From: Pannonibacter sp051860505
Lineage (GTDB): Bacteria > Pseudomonadota > Alphaproteobacteria > Rhizobiales > Stappiaceae
DNA: 64,000 nucleotides
NCBI RefSeq assembly: GCF_051860505.1
Contig: NZ_JBHYDX010000017.1
Coordinates: 1-64,000, forward strand
Direction: 5' to 3'
Made by a program: the position numbers and the translations under genes. Below the pieces are notes generated by a model that made no database searches, was not told where the DNA came from, and saw nothing but the letters and a program-made list of their open reading frames with translations. Below, piece after piece: positions 44,004-51,513 of the stretch (position 1 is its first letter; each line of letters opens with the position of its first letter).

Positions 44004-44351
44004 GGGACCTCGCGATGAACACGGACTGGAGTTTTTGTTACGGCGAATACCGTGCGCTGGATCTGTCGGAGCCTGGACGCCGACCTGCGGGCATGATGTC
44101 GGCACCTCTGAAGTATAGGAAAAAATTCCTTGACAGCCGGACGCTGATCGGGTAGGGTCTTGTCATGGTCGAAGAGGTGCGGCTGGCGCTGCGGGGCCTG
44201 CTTCGGCAGCATCACCCCGCCCGCCGTGGCCGGGGATAAGTTTCTGACCTGACCCGTTCAAAATGCAGCCGGATACGCCGCCCCGTGTGGGTGAACATCA
44301 GCTTCGGTTGTTGCAAGGGCCTGTCATTCAAATCAGAGGGAGCGTGCCGCC
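44004..44351. promoter_or_regulatory. Upstream region of the GTA cluster with candidate promoter
   Basis: No convincing gene is seen. A promoter-like pair is TTGACA (44130-44135), 17 bases, TAGGGT (44153-44158). It is directly preceded by GGAAAAAATTCC (44118-44129), an AT-rich palindrome-like block. The same GAAAAAATTCC-TGACA sequence recurs upstream of GTA gene g6 (50603-50618). A 24-codon open frame starting at 44164 could be a leader peptide but has little support. This is the likely main control region of the cluster. Confidence 0.5.
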
Positions 44352-45023
44352 ATGCAGGAAACTGCCGGGAACGACCCAGTGTGCCCTCCGGATGTTGCGC
44401 AGCCGGATGCCTTGGGTCAGGAGGCAGGTCAGGCACCGGCCAGACGTCGGCGCCGCCGCGCGACGCCGGTTGCCGATATGGCCAGCGACCCGGCGCAGGT
44501 CTGGCGCGAGGCGCGGCGGCTCTATGAGGAGACGGACCTGTCGCAGGCGATGATCGCGGCGCGGCTGAAGGTGACCACGAAGCGGCTTGCCTACCGCATC
44601 CGGCAAGAGGGCTGGATGCGGCGGGGCGAGGCGCTGGAGGGCTTTGCTGATGCGGAACCGGATGAGCAGGCGCGGATGATCGCTAGGCTCTACCGGGCCT
44701 TCGAGACCCAGGTGGCGCGGCTGGAAGACCGGCTGGGCCGGCTGATGGCGGGCGAGACCGGGGAGGGGGGCAAGCTCTCCGACATGGATCAGGGCGCAAG
44801 GACGCTGGCAAGCCTGGCCCGCACGCTCGACACGCTCATGGACCTGCAGAAGAGCCGCAGCGAGGAGACGGATGACGAACCTGACCCCGACAGCCTGCGC
44901 GCGGAACTTGCGCGCCGCCTTGCTGGCCTTTGGGCAGGCGGGGCGGATGGAGGAGGCGCTGGACCGGCTGAGCCGGAGCGAGATGGCGTTCCTCTTGAAG
45001 GACTGGCCGACCTTCGCCCATGA
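44352..45023 (+). CDS. GTA g1: small terminase-like protein
   Basis: A 223-residue protein. Residues 30-40 are Arg-rich, and a helix-turn-helix lies near 55-95 (ARRLYEETDLSQAMIAARLKVTTKRLAYRIRQEGW). A coiled-coil helix follows (ARMIARLYRAFETQVARLEDRLGRL), then SLARTLDTLMDLQK. This matches the DNA-recognition subunit of GTA packaging, which binds DNA without sequence preference. The last 152 bases overlap the large terminase gene in another frame; the C-terminal tail there is Gly/Ala rich. GGAG precedes the ATG. Confidence 0.85.
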   Translation: MQETAGNDPVCPPDVAQPDALGQEAGQAPARRRRRRATPVADMASDPAQVWREARRLYEETDLSQAMIAARLKVTTKRLAYRIRQEGWMRRGEALEGFADAEPDEQARMIARLYRAFETQVARLEDRLGRLMAGETGEGGKLSDMDQGARTLASLARTLDTLMDLQKSRSEETDDEPDPDSLRAELARRLAGLWAGGADGGGAGPAEPERDGVPLEGLADLRP

Positions 45024-46227
45024 GCATCAGTTGCCCCCCGGCGGCGACTGGGCGGTGTGGCTGATGATGGGCGGACGCGGCGCGGGCAAGACCCGGGCTG
45101 GAGCCGAATGGATCCGCGCCCGCGCTCTCGGCCACCGCTGGACCGGCGAGGCGGCACCGGCCGGGCGCATCGCGCTGGTCGGCGAGACCTATCAGGATGT
45201 GCGCGAGGTGATGATCGAGGGGGTGTCGGGCATCCTGTCGGTGCATCCCAAGGCCGAGCGGCCGCAGTGGAACCCAAGCCGCCGCCGCATGGAATGGCGC
45301 AATGGCGCGGTGGCGCAAGCCTTCTCGTCTGAAGACCCGGAGGCCCTGCGCGGGCCGCAGTTCGACATCGCCTGGGCCGACGAGCTGGCCAAGTGGCGCA
45401 ATGGCGAGGAGACCTTCGACATGTTGCAGTTTGGCCTGAGACTGGGCGAGCGGCCGCGCCAGCTGGTGACGACCACGCCGCGCGCGGTGCCGCTGCTCAA
45501 GCGCCTCATCGACATGCCCGGCACCACGCTGACCCGGGCGGCGACCCGGGCCAATGCGCTGTTCCTGGCTCCGGGCTTCCTGGAGCGGGTGGTGGCGCGC
45601 TACGCCGGAACGCGGCTGGGGCGGCAGGAACTGGACGGCGAGCTGATCGAGGACCGGCCCGATGCGTTATGGCAGCGGGAGCAACTGGAGGCCTGCCGGG
45701 TGGCAAGTGCGCCGGAGAGCCTGGTTCGGATCGTCATTGCCATCGATCCGCCGGCGACGGCAACGAAACGCTCCGATGCCTGCGGCCTGGTGGTGGCGGG
45801 CGTCAGCGAGGACGGGATTGCCTATGTGCTCGCCGATCACAGTCTGGCGCGGGCGCGGCCGGCCGACTGGGCCGGGCGGGCGGTGGCGCTGTGGCGGCAC
45901 TATCAGGCGGACTGTCTGGTCGCCGAGGTCAACCAGGGCGGCGACATGGTGCGCGAGGTGATTGCCGCTGCTGATCCGGCGGTGCCGGTGAAGAGCGTGC
46001 GAGCGAGCCGGGGCAAGTATGCCCGCGCCGAACCGATCGCGCTGATCTATGAGCAGGGCCGGGTGCGCCATGTCGGGCCGATGCCGGCGCTGGAAGACGA
46101 GATGGCGGATTTCGGACCGGGCGGGCTGACCTCGGGCCGCTCACCCGACCGGCTGGACGCGCTGGTCTGGGCTTTGAGCGAGCTGCTGTTGTCCGAACGG
46201 GGGACGCCGCGGTTGAGGCGGTTGTGA
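44872..46227 (+). CDS. GTA g2: large terminase (DNA packaging motor)
   Basis: A 451-residue ATPase-nuclease. Walker A is GGRGAGKTRAGAEW (about residue 67), Walker B-like FDIAWADELAKW follows, and the nuclease domain starts IVIAIDPPATATKRSDACG with catalytic Asp, followed by EVNQGGDM and the acidic SPDRLDALVWAL. It belongs to the COG5323 group specific to GTAs and related phages. It powers headful packaging of random host DNA. The start at 44872 overlaps g1 by 152 bases; a later ATG at 44947 would shorten the overlap but cut into the conserved N-terminal helix. Confidence 0.95.
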   Translation: MTNLTPTACARNLRAALLAFGQAGRMEEALDRLSRSEMAFLLKDWPTFAHEHQLPPGGDWAVWLMMGGRGAGKTRAGAEWIRARALGHRWTGEAAPAGRIALVGETYQDVREVMIEGVSGILSVHPKAERPQWNPSRRRMEWRNGAVAQAFSSEDPEALRGPQFDIAWADELAKWRNGEETFDMLQFGLRLGERPRQLVTTTPRAVPLLKRLIDMPGTTLTRAATRANALFLAPGFLERVVARYAGTRLGRQELDGELIEDRPDALWQREQLEACRVASAPESLVRIVIAIDPPATATKRSDACGLVVAGVSEDGIAYVLADHSLARARPADWAGRAVALWRHYQADCLVAEVNQGGDMVREVIAAADPAVPVKSVRASRGKYARAEPIALIYEQGRVRHVGPMPALEDEMADFGPGGLTSGRSPDRLDALVWALSELLLSERGTPRLRRL

Positions 46228-46319
46228 GGGAGGCGGGGACGACCAGAAGCCCCATGGGCGGAGCGGCTGCTTGTCCTCCTTTGCCCCTTTCTTCGGCTGC
46301 TCGGTTCCACAAGGTCAGA

Positions 46320-46400
46320 GCTGTCGCATGTGAAGTCAGACGGCTTTCGAGGCCTCGAAGCCCCCCTCCCCCTCGTGGGGAGGGGTAAGGGGTGGGGGGA
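46320..46400 (-). repeat. C/G-rich palindromic element, copy A
   Basis: About 80 bases in the g2-g3 gap. The core is CCCCCTCCCCCTCGTGGGGA and its neighbour GGGGTAAGGGGTGGGGGG. The flank (GACGGCTTTCGAGGCCTCGA, read inverted) matches the flank of copy F at 50459-50542 for about 45 further bases. This shows one element in opposite orientation and not chance C/G richness. Confidence 0.75.
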
Positions 46401-46470
46401 ACGGGGGTCCATCAGGTCACAAAGAGCCTGAAGTAAACTTGGCCAGAAACGCAAGCTGCCTGAATTTGAG

Positions 46471-46520
46471 TCCGCTCCCCCCACCCCCAAACCCCTCCCC
46501 ACGAGGGGGAGGGGAGCGGA
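46471..46520 (+). repeat. C/G-rich palindromic element, copy B
   Basis: The core CCCCACCCCCAAACCCCTCC followed by CCACGAGGGGGAGGGG is bounded by the short inverted ends TCCGCT and AGCGGA. It is the reverse complement of copy A 75 bases upstream, so the A-B pair can form a large cruciform or mRNA stem between the g2 and g3 genes. The rest of this 498-base gap (46228-46725) shows no gene. Confidence 0.75.
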
Positions 46521-46725
46521 GAGGCTCTGCCAGGGTCAAGTTGTTTCGAACACAGCCCCTCACATCGAGAATGTTTCGGACTTCATAGGCGATAGCTCTG
46601 ACCTTGAGAATGAGAGGAGCAGAGGACGGGGCTATGGACGTTCCTGCGCCCAGGCTGCCATGTGACTCAAGCTCTGAGGCCGTGGATTCAATCTCTTAAC
46701 TGATGCGGAAAAAGGATTCAGGATC

Positions 46726-47934
46726 ATGGGGTTGGCACGGTTTCTGGACTCAGTTTTCAAACCGCGCGGGGTAGCGCAGGATGAGGAAAAGGCCTCGCGC
46801 ACGGCACCGTTGATCGCCTTTGCCAGCGGCGGGCGGCCCGTGTGGAGCCCGCGCGACTATGCTGCGCTGGCGCGGGAAGGCTACCTGCGCAACCCGGTGG
46901 TCTACCGGGCGGTGCGCATGGTCAGCGAGGCGGCGGCGAGCGTGCCGCTGAGCCTCTTCGCCGAGGCGGAGGAACTGTCCGAGCACCCGCTGCTGCGCCT
47001 GCTGGCGCGGCCGAACCGGGGCCAGAGCGGGCCGGATTTTCTGGAGACCCTGTTCGGTCACCTGCTGGTGGCGGGCAATGCCTATGTCGAGCGGATCTAT
47101 GTGAGCGAGGACGCCGATGCCCTGCCGGCGGAACTGCATGTGCTGCGGCCCGACCGGGTGAAGGTGGTGCCGGGGACATCCGGCTGGCCGGAGGCGTTCG
47201 AGTATCAGGTGGGCGGCAAGTCGCTCCGGCTGAGCGGCCTTGGCGATGTGCCGCAGGTGCGGCAGCTGACGCTGTTTCACCCGCTGTCGGACCATTATGG
47301 CTGCGCGCCGATCGAGGCGGCACAGGTGAGCCTCGATATCCACAACGCGGCTGCCGGCTGGAACAAGGCGCTGCTCGACAACGCGGCGCGGCCCTCGGGC
47401 GCGCTGGTCTATGGCGCGGGCGAGGGGGCCAATCTGTCGCTGGACCAGTTCGAGCGGCTGAAGGCGGAACTGGAAGAGGGCTATCAGGGCGCGCGCAACG
47501 CCGGCCGGCCGCTGTTGCTGGAAGGCGGGCTGGACTGGCGGCCGATGGGCCTGACGCCCAAGGACATGGATTTCATCGAGGCCAAGCGCGAGGCCGCGCG
47601 CGAGATCGCGCTGGCCTTCGGCGTGCCGCCGATGCTGATCGGCATTCCGGGCGACAACACCTTTGCCAATTACCAGGAAGCCAACCGGGCCTTCTGGCGC
47701 CAGACCGTGCTGCCCCTGGTGCGGCGGACGGCGCTGAGCCTGTCGAACTGGCTGGCCCCTGCCTATGGTTTGCCGCTGCGGCTGGAACCGGACGCCGATG
47801 CCATCGAGGCGCTGTCTCCCGAGCGCGAGGCCCTGTGGCGGCGTGTGGGGGCGGCGGACTTCCTCAGCAAGGAGGAGAAGCGGGCGGCGGTGGGCTATGG
47901 CCGTCGCGACACGGCGGAGCAGGCGGATGACTGA
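46726..47934 (+). CDS. GTA g3: portal protein (HK97 family)
   Basis: A 402-residue portal subunit forming the twelve-fold ring through which DNA enters the head. Family landmarks are the N-terminal VYRAVRMVSEAAASVPLSLF, LLARPNRGQSGPDFLETLFGHLLVAGNAYVER, HPLSDHYGCAPIEAAQVSLDIHNAA and the stem/crown region FGVPPMLIGIPGDNTFANYQEANRAFW. Length is normal. AGGA precedes the ATG. The stop overlaps the next small gene (g3.5) by eight bases. Confidence 0.95.
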   Translation: MGLARFLDSVFKPRGVAQDEEKASRTAPLIAFASGGRPVWSPRDYAALAREGYLRNPVVYRAVRMVSEAAASVPLSLFAEAEELSEHPLLRLLARPNRGQSGPDFLETLFGHLLVAGNAYVERIYVSEDADALPAELHVLRPDRVKVVPGTSGWPEAFEYQVGGKSLRLSGLGDVPQVRQLTLFHPLSDHYGCAPIEAAQVSLDIHNAAAGWNKALLDNAARPSGALVYGAGEGANLSLDQFERLKAELEEGYQGARNAGRPLLLEGGLDWRPMGLTPKDMDFIEAKREAAREIALAFGVPPMLIGIPGDNTFANYQEANRAFWRQTVLPLVRRTALSLSNWLAPAYGLPLRLEPDADAIEALSPEREALWRRVGAADFLSKEEKRAAVGYGRRDTAEQADD

Positions 47935-48124
47935 CGCTGTTCTGACCGCCGTGGTGCAGCGCGGCGACCTCGCCCATCTGGCCTTGCTGCTGTGGGCCGG
48001 ATCGGCTTCGGCGCTGGCCGGGCTGCTGCTGAAGGAACTGTCCGCCTGCAACCGGCGCTTCAGCCAGTTCGTGGACGAGATCGAGCGCTTGAATCAGATT
48101 TTCAACGACCACGACGGTGACTGA
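47927..48124 (+). CDS. GTA g3.5: small membrane-like protein
   Basis: A 65-residue protein with a hydrophobic N-terminal half (LAHLALLLWAGSASALAGLLL) and a polar C-terminal helix (FVDEIERLNQIFNDHDGD). Position between portal and protease genes, size and hydropathy match g3.5 of Rhodobacter GTA, whose role is not known. It overlaps the portal stop, so translational coupling is likely. Confidence 0.8.
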   Translation: MTDAVLTAVVQRGDLAHLALLLWAGSASALAGLLLKELSACNRRFSQFVDEIERLNQIFNDHDGD

Positions 48125-48184
48125 AGACCTGCTTCCAACCGATTCCGAAGATTCAGCAATTTGTGCCTCGTGAAAAATCTCAAT

Positions 48185-48198
48185 GAAGTGATCACTTC
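48185..48198. promoter_or_regulatory. 14-bp perfect palindrome in the g3.5-g4 gap
   Basis: GAAGTGATCACTTC is a perfect palindrome about 58 bases before the small gene at 48256. Its length and symmetry suit a dimeric repressor or activator. No copy was noticed elsewhere in the window. Confidence 0.4.
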
Positions 48199-48255
48199 GT
48201 CTGCTCCGTGAAGCGGGCGAGCCAGACCCAAAACCTCGACAAGGAGAGCCAAGTC

Positions 48256-48432
48256 ATGACGGACACAGGCCTTTTGGCTCGTGGCGGAGCGATGACGCCT
48301 GCCCGCAGCCTGACCTTGAACCTCAGCCGCCGCACCGAGCCGCAGGCCCGACCCGCGCGGGTGTTTGCTGCCTTTGCCGCGACGTTGCAGCGCCTTCGGC
48401 AGACATCTGGCTTCCGGGATGCGGCGCGATGA
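48256..48432 (+). CDS. Small basic protein between g3.5 and g4
   Basis: A 58-residue Arg-rich protein (pattern RSLTLNLSRRTEPQARPARVF) with a good AAGGAGAG ribosome-binding site before the ATG. It overlaps the start of the protease gene by four bases (ATGA), which supports real translation. There is no counterpart in the Rhodobacter GTA cluster that I know of. It may be a scaffold-like or coupling peptide; no family recognised. Confidence 0.55.
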   Translation: MTDTGLLARGGAMTPARSLTLNLSRRTEPQARPARVFAAFAATLQRLRQTSGFRDAAR

Positions 48433-48857
48433 GCCGCTTTGCCGGGTACGCCAGCGTGTTCCATCAGCCCGATGGCGCAGGCGACGTGGTGCTGCCGGGA
48501 GCCTTTGCCCGCTCGCTCGCCCGGCGCGGGACGGCGGCCATGCGGATGCTGTGGCAGCACGACCGGATGCAGCCCATCGGCATCTGGGAGAAGGCGCGGG
48601 AGGACGCGCACGGCCTTTACGTGACCGGACGGCTGCTGACTGGCGTGGCTGCGGCGCGCGAGGCGGCGGAGCTGATCAGCGCCGGGGCGCTGGACGGCCT
48701 CTCCATCGGCTTTCGCGCCCTGGCGGCCGTGAAGGGTGAGGGCGGTGTGCGCCGGCACCTCACCGAAATCGACCTTTGGGAAGTGTCGCTGGTGACCTTT
48801 CCCGAACACCCGGCAGCGCGGCTGACGCCTCTGCCGGCAGAGACCGCGGCGCGATGA
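48429..48857 (+). CDS. GTA g4: prohead protease (HK97 family, U35)
   Basis: A 142-residue serine protease that removes the capsid protein's N-terminal arm during head maturation. The fold starts FAGYASVFHQPDGAGDVVLPGAF. Catalytic His lies in LWQHDRMQPIG and Ser in GALDGLSIGFRAL. The ending LWEVSLVTFPEHPAARLT is typical. Length is normal for GTA proteases, shorter than phage HK97 gp4. Confidence 0.95.
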   Translation: MSRFAGYASVFHQPDGAGDVVLPGAFARSLARRGTAAMRMLWQHDRMQPIGIWEKAREDAHGLYVTGRLLTGVAAAREAAELISAGALDGLSIGFRALAAVKGEGGVRRHLTEIDLWEVSLVTFPEHPAARLTPLPAETAAR

Positions 48858-48900
48858 GCCGCCGCCCGAGATCAAGACCTTGCCAAATGCGGAGACAGCG

Positions 48901-50139
48901 ATGACCGAGATGATGCTTGAGACCAAGGCCTATGGACTGGAGCCGCGCCAGGCGCTGGACGACCTGCAGTCGGCCTTTGCCGCCTACCGCGATGCCAATG
49001 ACACGCGGCTGGCCGAACTGGAGACGCGCGGCAGCACCGACGTGGTGACGCTGGACAAGCTGAACCGGCTGGATGTGGCCCTCGACAAGACGCAGCGCCG
49101 GCTGGACGAACTGACCCTCAAGGCCCGGCGGCCGGAACTCTCCGGCGAGATGCCGCGCAGCGGCGCCGGGCTGGAGCACAAGGCGGCGTTTGATGCCTAC
49201 ATGCGCGAGGGCCGCGACGACGGGCTGAAGGCGCTGGAGATGAAGGCGCTGTCGATTGGTTCCAACCCGGACGGCGGCTTCCTAGTGCCGGCGGAGACGG
49301 AAAGCGGCATCCTCATGCGGCTGGCCAATGTGTCGCCGATCCGCGCCATTGCCGGCAACCGGCAGGTGTCGGGCAGCGTGTTCAAGAAGCCCTATTCCCT
49401 GACCGGGCCGCAGGCCGGCTGGGTGGGCGAGACCGCCGCACGGCCGCAGACGAGCAGCCAGACACTGGCGGAGCTGACCTTCCCGACCATGGAACTCTAT
49501 GCCATGCCCTCGGCCACCTCGGCGCTGCTGGACGATGCCGCTGTGGACGTGGACGCCTGGATCGCAGAAGAGATCGAGATGGTCTTTGCCGAGCAGGAGG
49601 GCACGGCCTTCGTCAATGGCGACGGCGTCAACAAGCCGACCGGCTTCCTGTCGGTGCCGCGTGTCACCGACGCCTCCTGGGCCTGGGGCTCGCTCGGCAC
49701 GCTGAACACGGGCGTTGCCGGCAACTTCGCCGCGACCAATCCGGGCGACAAGCTGATCGATCTCATCTATTCGCTGCGCGCCGGATACCGCCAGAACGCC
49801 CGCTTCGTCATGAACCGCCGCACCCAGGCGGCGGTGCGCAAGATGAAGGACGCCGACGGCAACTACATCTGGCAGCCGCCGGCGAGCGCCGGGGCCCCGG
49901 CGACGCTGATCAACTTCCCCGTCACCGAGGCCGAGGCGATGCCCGACATTGCCGCCAATGCGCCAGCGATTGCCTTCGGCGATTTCCAGCGCGGCTATCT
50001 GGTGGTCGACCGTCAGGGCGTGCGCATCCTGCGCGACCCCTATTCGGCCAAGCCCTACGTGCTGTTCTACACGACCAAGCGTGTCGGCGGCGGCGTGCAG
50101 GACTTCGCGGCGATCAAGCTGCTGGTGTTTGCGGTGTAA
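48901..50139 (+). CDS. GTA g5: major capsid protein (HK97 fold)
   Basis: A 412-residue capsid protein. The N-terminal delta/scaffold part is a coiled coil (LDDLQSAFAAYRDANDTRLAELETRGSTDVVTLDKLNRLDVALDKTQRRLDELTLKARRP, about residues 15-80), removed by g4. The capsid domain starts near residue 95 with AFDAYMREGRDDGLKALEMKALSIGSNPDGGFLVP and ends FYTTKRVGGGVQDFAAIKLL. Both match the GTA/HK97 major capsid family. ATG at 48901 has GGAG upstream; a TTG at 48880 is also in frame. Confidence 0.95.
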   Translation: MTEMMLETKAYGLEPRQALDDLQSAFAAYRDANDTRLAELETRGSTDVVTLDKLNRLDVALDKTQRRLDELTLKARRPELSGEMPRSGAGLEHKAAFDAYMREGRDDGLKALEMKALSIGSNPDGGFLVPAETESGILMRLANVSPIRAIAGNRQVSGSVFKKPYSLTGPQAGWVGETAARPQTSSQTLAELTFPTMELYAMPSATSALLDDAAVDVDAWIAEEIEMVFAEQEGTAFVNGDGVNKPTGFLSVPRVTDASWAWGSLGTLNTGVAGNFAATNPGDKLIDLIYSLRAGYRQNARFVMNRRTQAAVRKMKDADGNYIWQPPASAGAPATLINFPVTEAEAMPDIAANAPAIAFGDFQRGYLVVDRQGVRILRDPYSAKPYVLFYTTKRVGGGVQDFAAIKLLVFAV

Positions 50140-50180
50140 GGGGGAGGGGAGCCTCCAATCCTGTTCTAGTTCGAGCCAAT

Positions 50181-50225
50181 ACCCCCCACCCCCAACCCCT
50201 CCCCACGAGGGGGAGGGGGGCTCGA
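50181..50225 (+). repeat. C/G-rich palindromic element, copy C
   Basis: ACCCCCCACCCCCAACCCCT followed by CCCCACGAGGGGGAGGGGGG is nearly identical to copy B (46471-46520) over about 37 bases and lies about 40 bases after the capsid stop. The 9-bp-plus stem could act as an mRNA 3'-stabilising hairpin behind the highly needed capsid transcript. Confidence 0.75.
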
Positions 50226-50235
50226 GCGTCTAGCG

Positions 50236-50398
50236 GATCGAACAACTGCACCAACGTCTGCCGAGGTCTCTCAGTTCCCCTCCCCCTGGTGGGGATGGGG
50301 GCAGAAGCGCCTACCTGATCGAATAACTCCACCAACGTTTGCCGGGGCCTCTCGGCCCCCCTCCCCCGCGGGGGGGGGGGGGGGGGGGGAGCGGAGTG
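50236..50398. repeat. Tandem 81-base repeat of the C/G-rich element, copies D and E, with G20 run
   Basis: Two direct copies start with GATCGAACAACTGCACCAAC (50236) and GATCGAATAACTCCACCAAC (50317), period 81. Each ends in a C/G-rich palindromic core. The second core has expanded into an uninterrupted run of 20 G (50370-50389). The number of Gs should be treated as approximate because such runs are hard to sequence. Confidence 0.8.
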
Positions 50399-50458
50399 AA
50401 ATCCAGGGTACGTGCTTTCCTGACCAAGCGGACTTCAGACGCTTTGTTATCTGGCGAC

Positions 50459-50542
50459 CTCCCGTGCCCCCCCCCCCCCCCCCCCGCGGGGGAGGGGGGC
50501 GGAGAGGCCTCAAAAGCCGTCTGGCTACATATGTGACAGCCT
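50459..50542 (+). repeat. C/G-rich palindromic element, copy F, with C19 run
   Basis: A run of 19 C (50467-50485) is followed by GCGGGGGAGGGGGGCGGAGA and the flank GGCCTCAAAAGCCGTCTGGC. The flank matches that of copy A over about 45 bases. It is inverted relative to copy E, so the G20 and C19 runs, 77 bases apart, can pair. It lies about 90 bases before g6. Confidence 0.8.
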
Positions 50543-50602
50543 TGCCTTAAGGGGGAGACGGGCGCCGAGGCCGTTTCGATGACCGGCGCTCAATTGTTCC
50601 TA

Positions 50603-50618
50603 AGAAAAAATTCCTGAC
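50603..50618 (+). promoter_or_regulatory. Motif shared with the g1 upstream region
   Basis: GAAAAAATTCCTGACA lies 12 bases before the g6 start codon. It differs only by one missing T from GAAAAAATTCCTTGACA upstream of g1 (44119-44135). Two copies, both in front of GTA gene blocks, suggest a shared regulatory or promoter element for a second transcript starting at g6. Confidence 0.45.
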
Positions 50619-50629
50619 AAGAGGTGGCC

Positions 50630-51193
50630 ATGACACATTGGCTGACGAGCGCGCCGGCGGTGGAGCCGGTGACGCTGGCGGAGCTTCGGGCCCAGCTGAG
50701 GCTGGTGCAGACCGAGGAAGACGGATTGCTCGCCGGCCTGATCAAGGCCGCGCGCGAGCATGTGGAACAGGTGACGCGGCGGGCGCTGATCACGCAGGGC
50801 TGGCGCATCGCGCTGGACGGCTGGCCGGCGGGACGCATCCTGCGGCTGCCGCTGGCCCCGGTGCTGTCGGTGACGGCAGTGACGGTCTATGGCGCGGATG
50901 GCATGCCGGTGACGCTGGCTTCCGCCGCCTGGACGCTGCGCCGTGGCACGGACCCGGCACGGCTGGTGATTGCGCCGGGTATGGGGCCAGAGCCGGTGAA
51001 CGGGCTCGAGATCGACTTCTCGGCTGGCTATGGGGCTTCCACCGCCGATGTGCCGGAGCCGCTGAGGCAGGCGGTGCGCATGCTGGCCGCGCATTGGTAC
51101 GAGCACAGGGAAGCCGGGACGGAGCTTGCCATGGCGAGCCTGCCGTTTGGCCTCGACCGGCTGCTGATGCCCTTCCGGATGCCGCTGCTGTGA
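50630..51193 (+). CDS. GTA g6: head-tail connector (adaptor)
   Basis: A 187-residue protein of the gp6-like connector family. Landmarks are the N-terminal PVTLAELRAQLRLVQTEEDGLLAGLIKAAREHVEQVTRRALITQGWRI helices and the C-terminal VPEPLRQAVRMLAAHWYEHRE helix. It forms the ring below the portal. ATG at 50630 is preferred over GTG 50624; AAGAGG lies just upstream. The stop overlaps the g7 start. Confidence 0.92.
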   Translation: MTHWLTSAPAVEPVTLAELRAQLRLVQTEEDGLLAGLIKAAREHVEQVTRRALITQGWRIALDGWPAGRILRLPLAPVLSVTAVTVYGADGMPVTLASAAWTLRRGTDPARLVIAPGMGPEPVNGLEIDFSAGYGASTADVPEPLRQAVRMLAAHWYEHREAGTELAMASLPFGLDRLLMPFRMPLL

Positions 51194-51513
51194 GTGGGGC
51201 TGGGGCTTTTCGGCTTGCCGTCCGCCTGTGGCGGCCGGAGCTGAGTGTTGCGGCGAACGGGCAGGCCACGGCGGGGTTTACCGACATCGGTGTTGATTTC
51301 GCGCAGCTGGCCGGCCTGTCGCAGGGCGAGGCCGTCGCGGCCGGCCGGCTCAGTGGCACGGCCACCCACCGCATGACCCTGCGCTTTCGTGCTGATGTGA
51401 GCGGCGGCTGGAATGTGACGACGGAGGCCCGCAGCTTCCGGGTGCTGGCCGCAAGGGACCGCGAGGGCGGCCGGCGGCAGGTGGAGTTGATGCTTGAGGA
51501 GGAACCGGCATGA
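51190..51513 (+). CDS. GTA g7: head closure (stopper) protein
   Basis: A 107-residue beta-rich protein beginning at GTG 51190 (GTGA overlap with g6). The SPP1 gp16-like/head-tail adaptor pattern is visible: HRMTLRFRADVSGGWNVTTEARSFRVLAARDREGGRRQVELMLEE, which is typical of family members (HRVTIRYR...R.Y.I....D....R.L.L...E). It overlaps g8 by four bases (ATGA). Confidence 0.9.
   Translation: MSGAGAFRLAVRLWRPELSVAANGQATAGFTDIGVDFAQLAGLSQGEAVAAGRLSGTATHRMTLRFRADVSGGWNVTTEARSFRVLAARDREGGRRQVELMLEEEPA

Noticed and set aside
44164..44238. 24-codon leader peptide upstream of g1
   Set aside because: It has no ribosome-binding site and no conserved feature that I can see.
46750..48051. 433-codon minus-strand frame
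   Set aside because: Shadow of the portal gene and g3.5.
50181..50542. Possible assembly junction
   Set aside because: The homopolymer runs could be sequencing artefacts, but the flanking repeat copies and the gene order continue normally on both sides, so no misassembly is claimed; run length is flagged instead.
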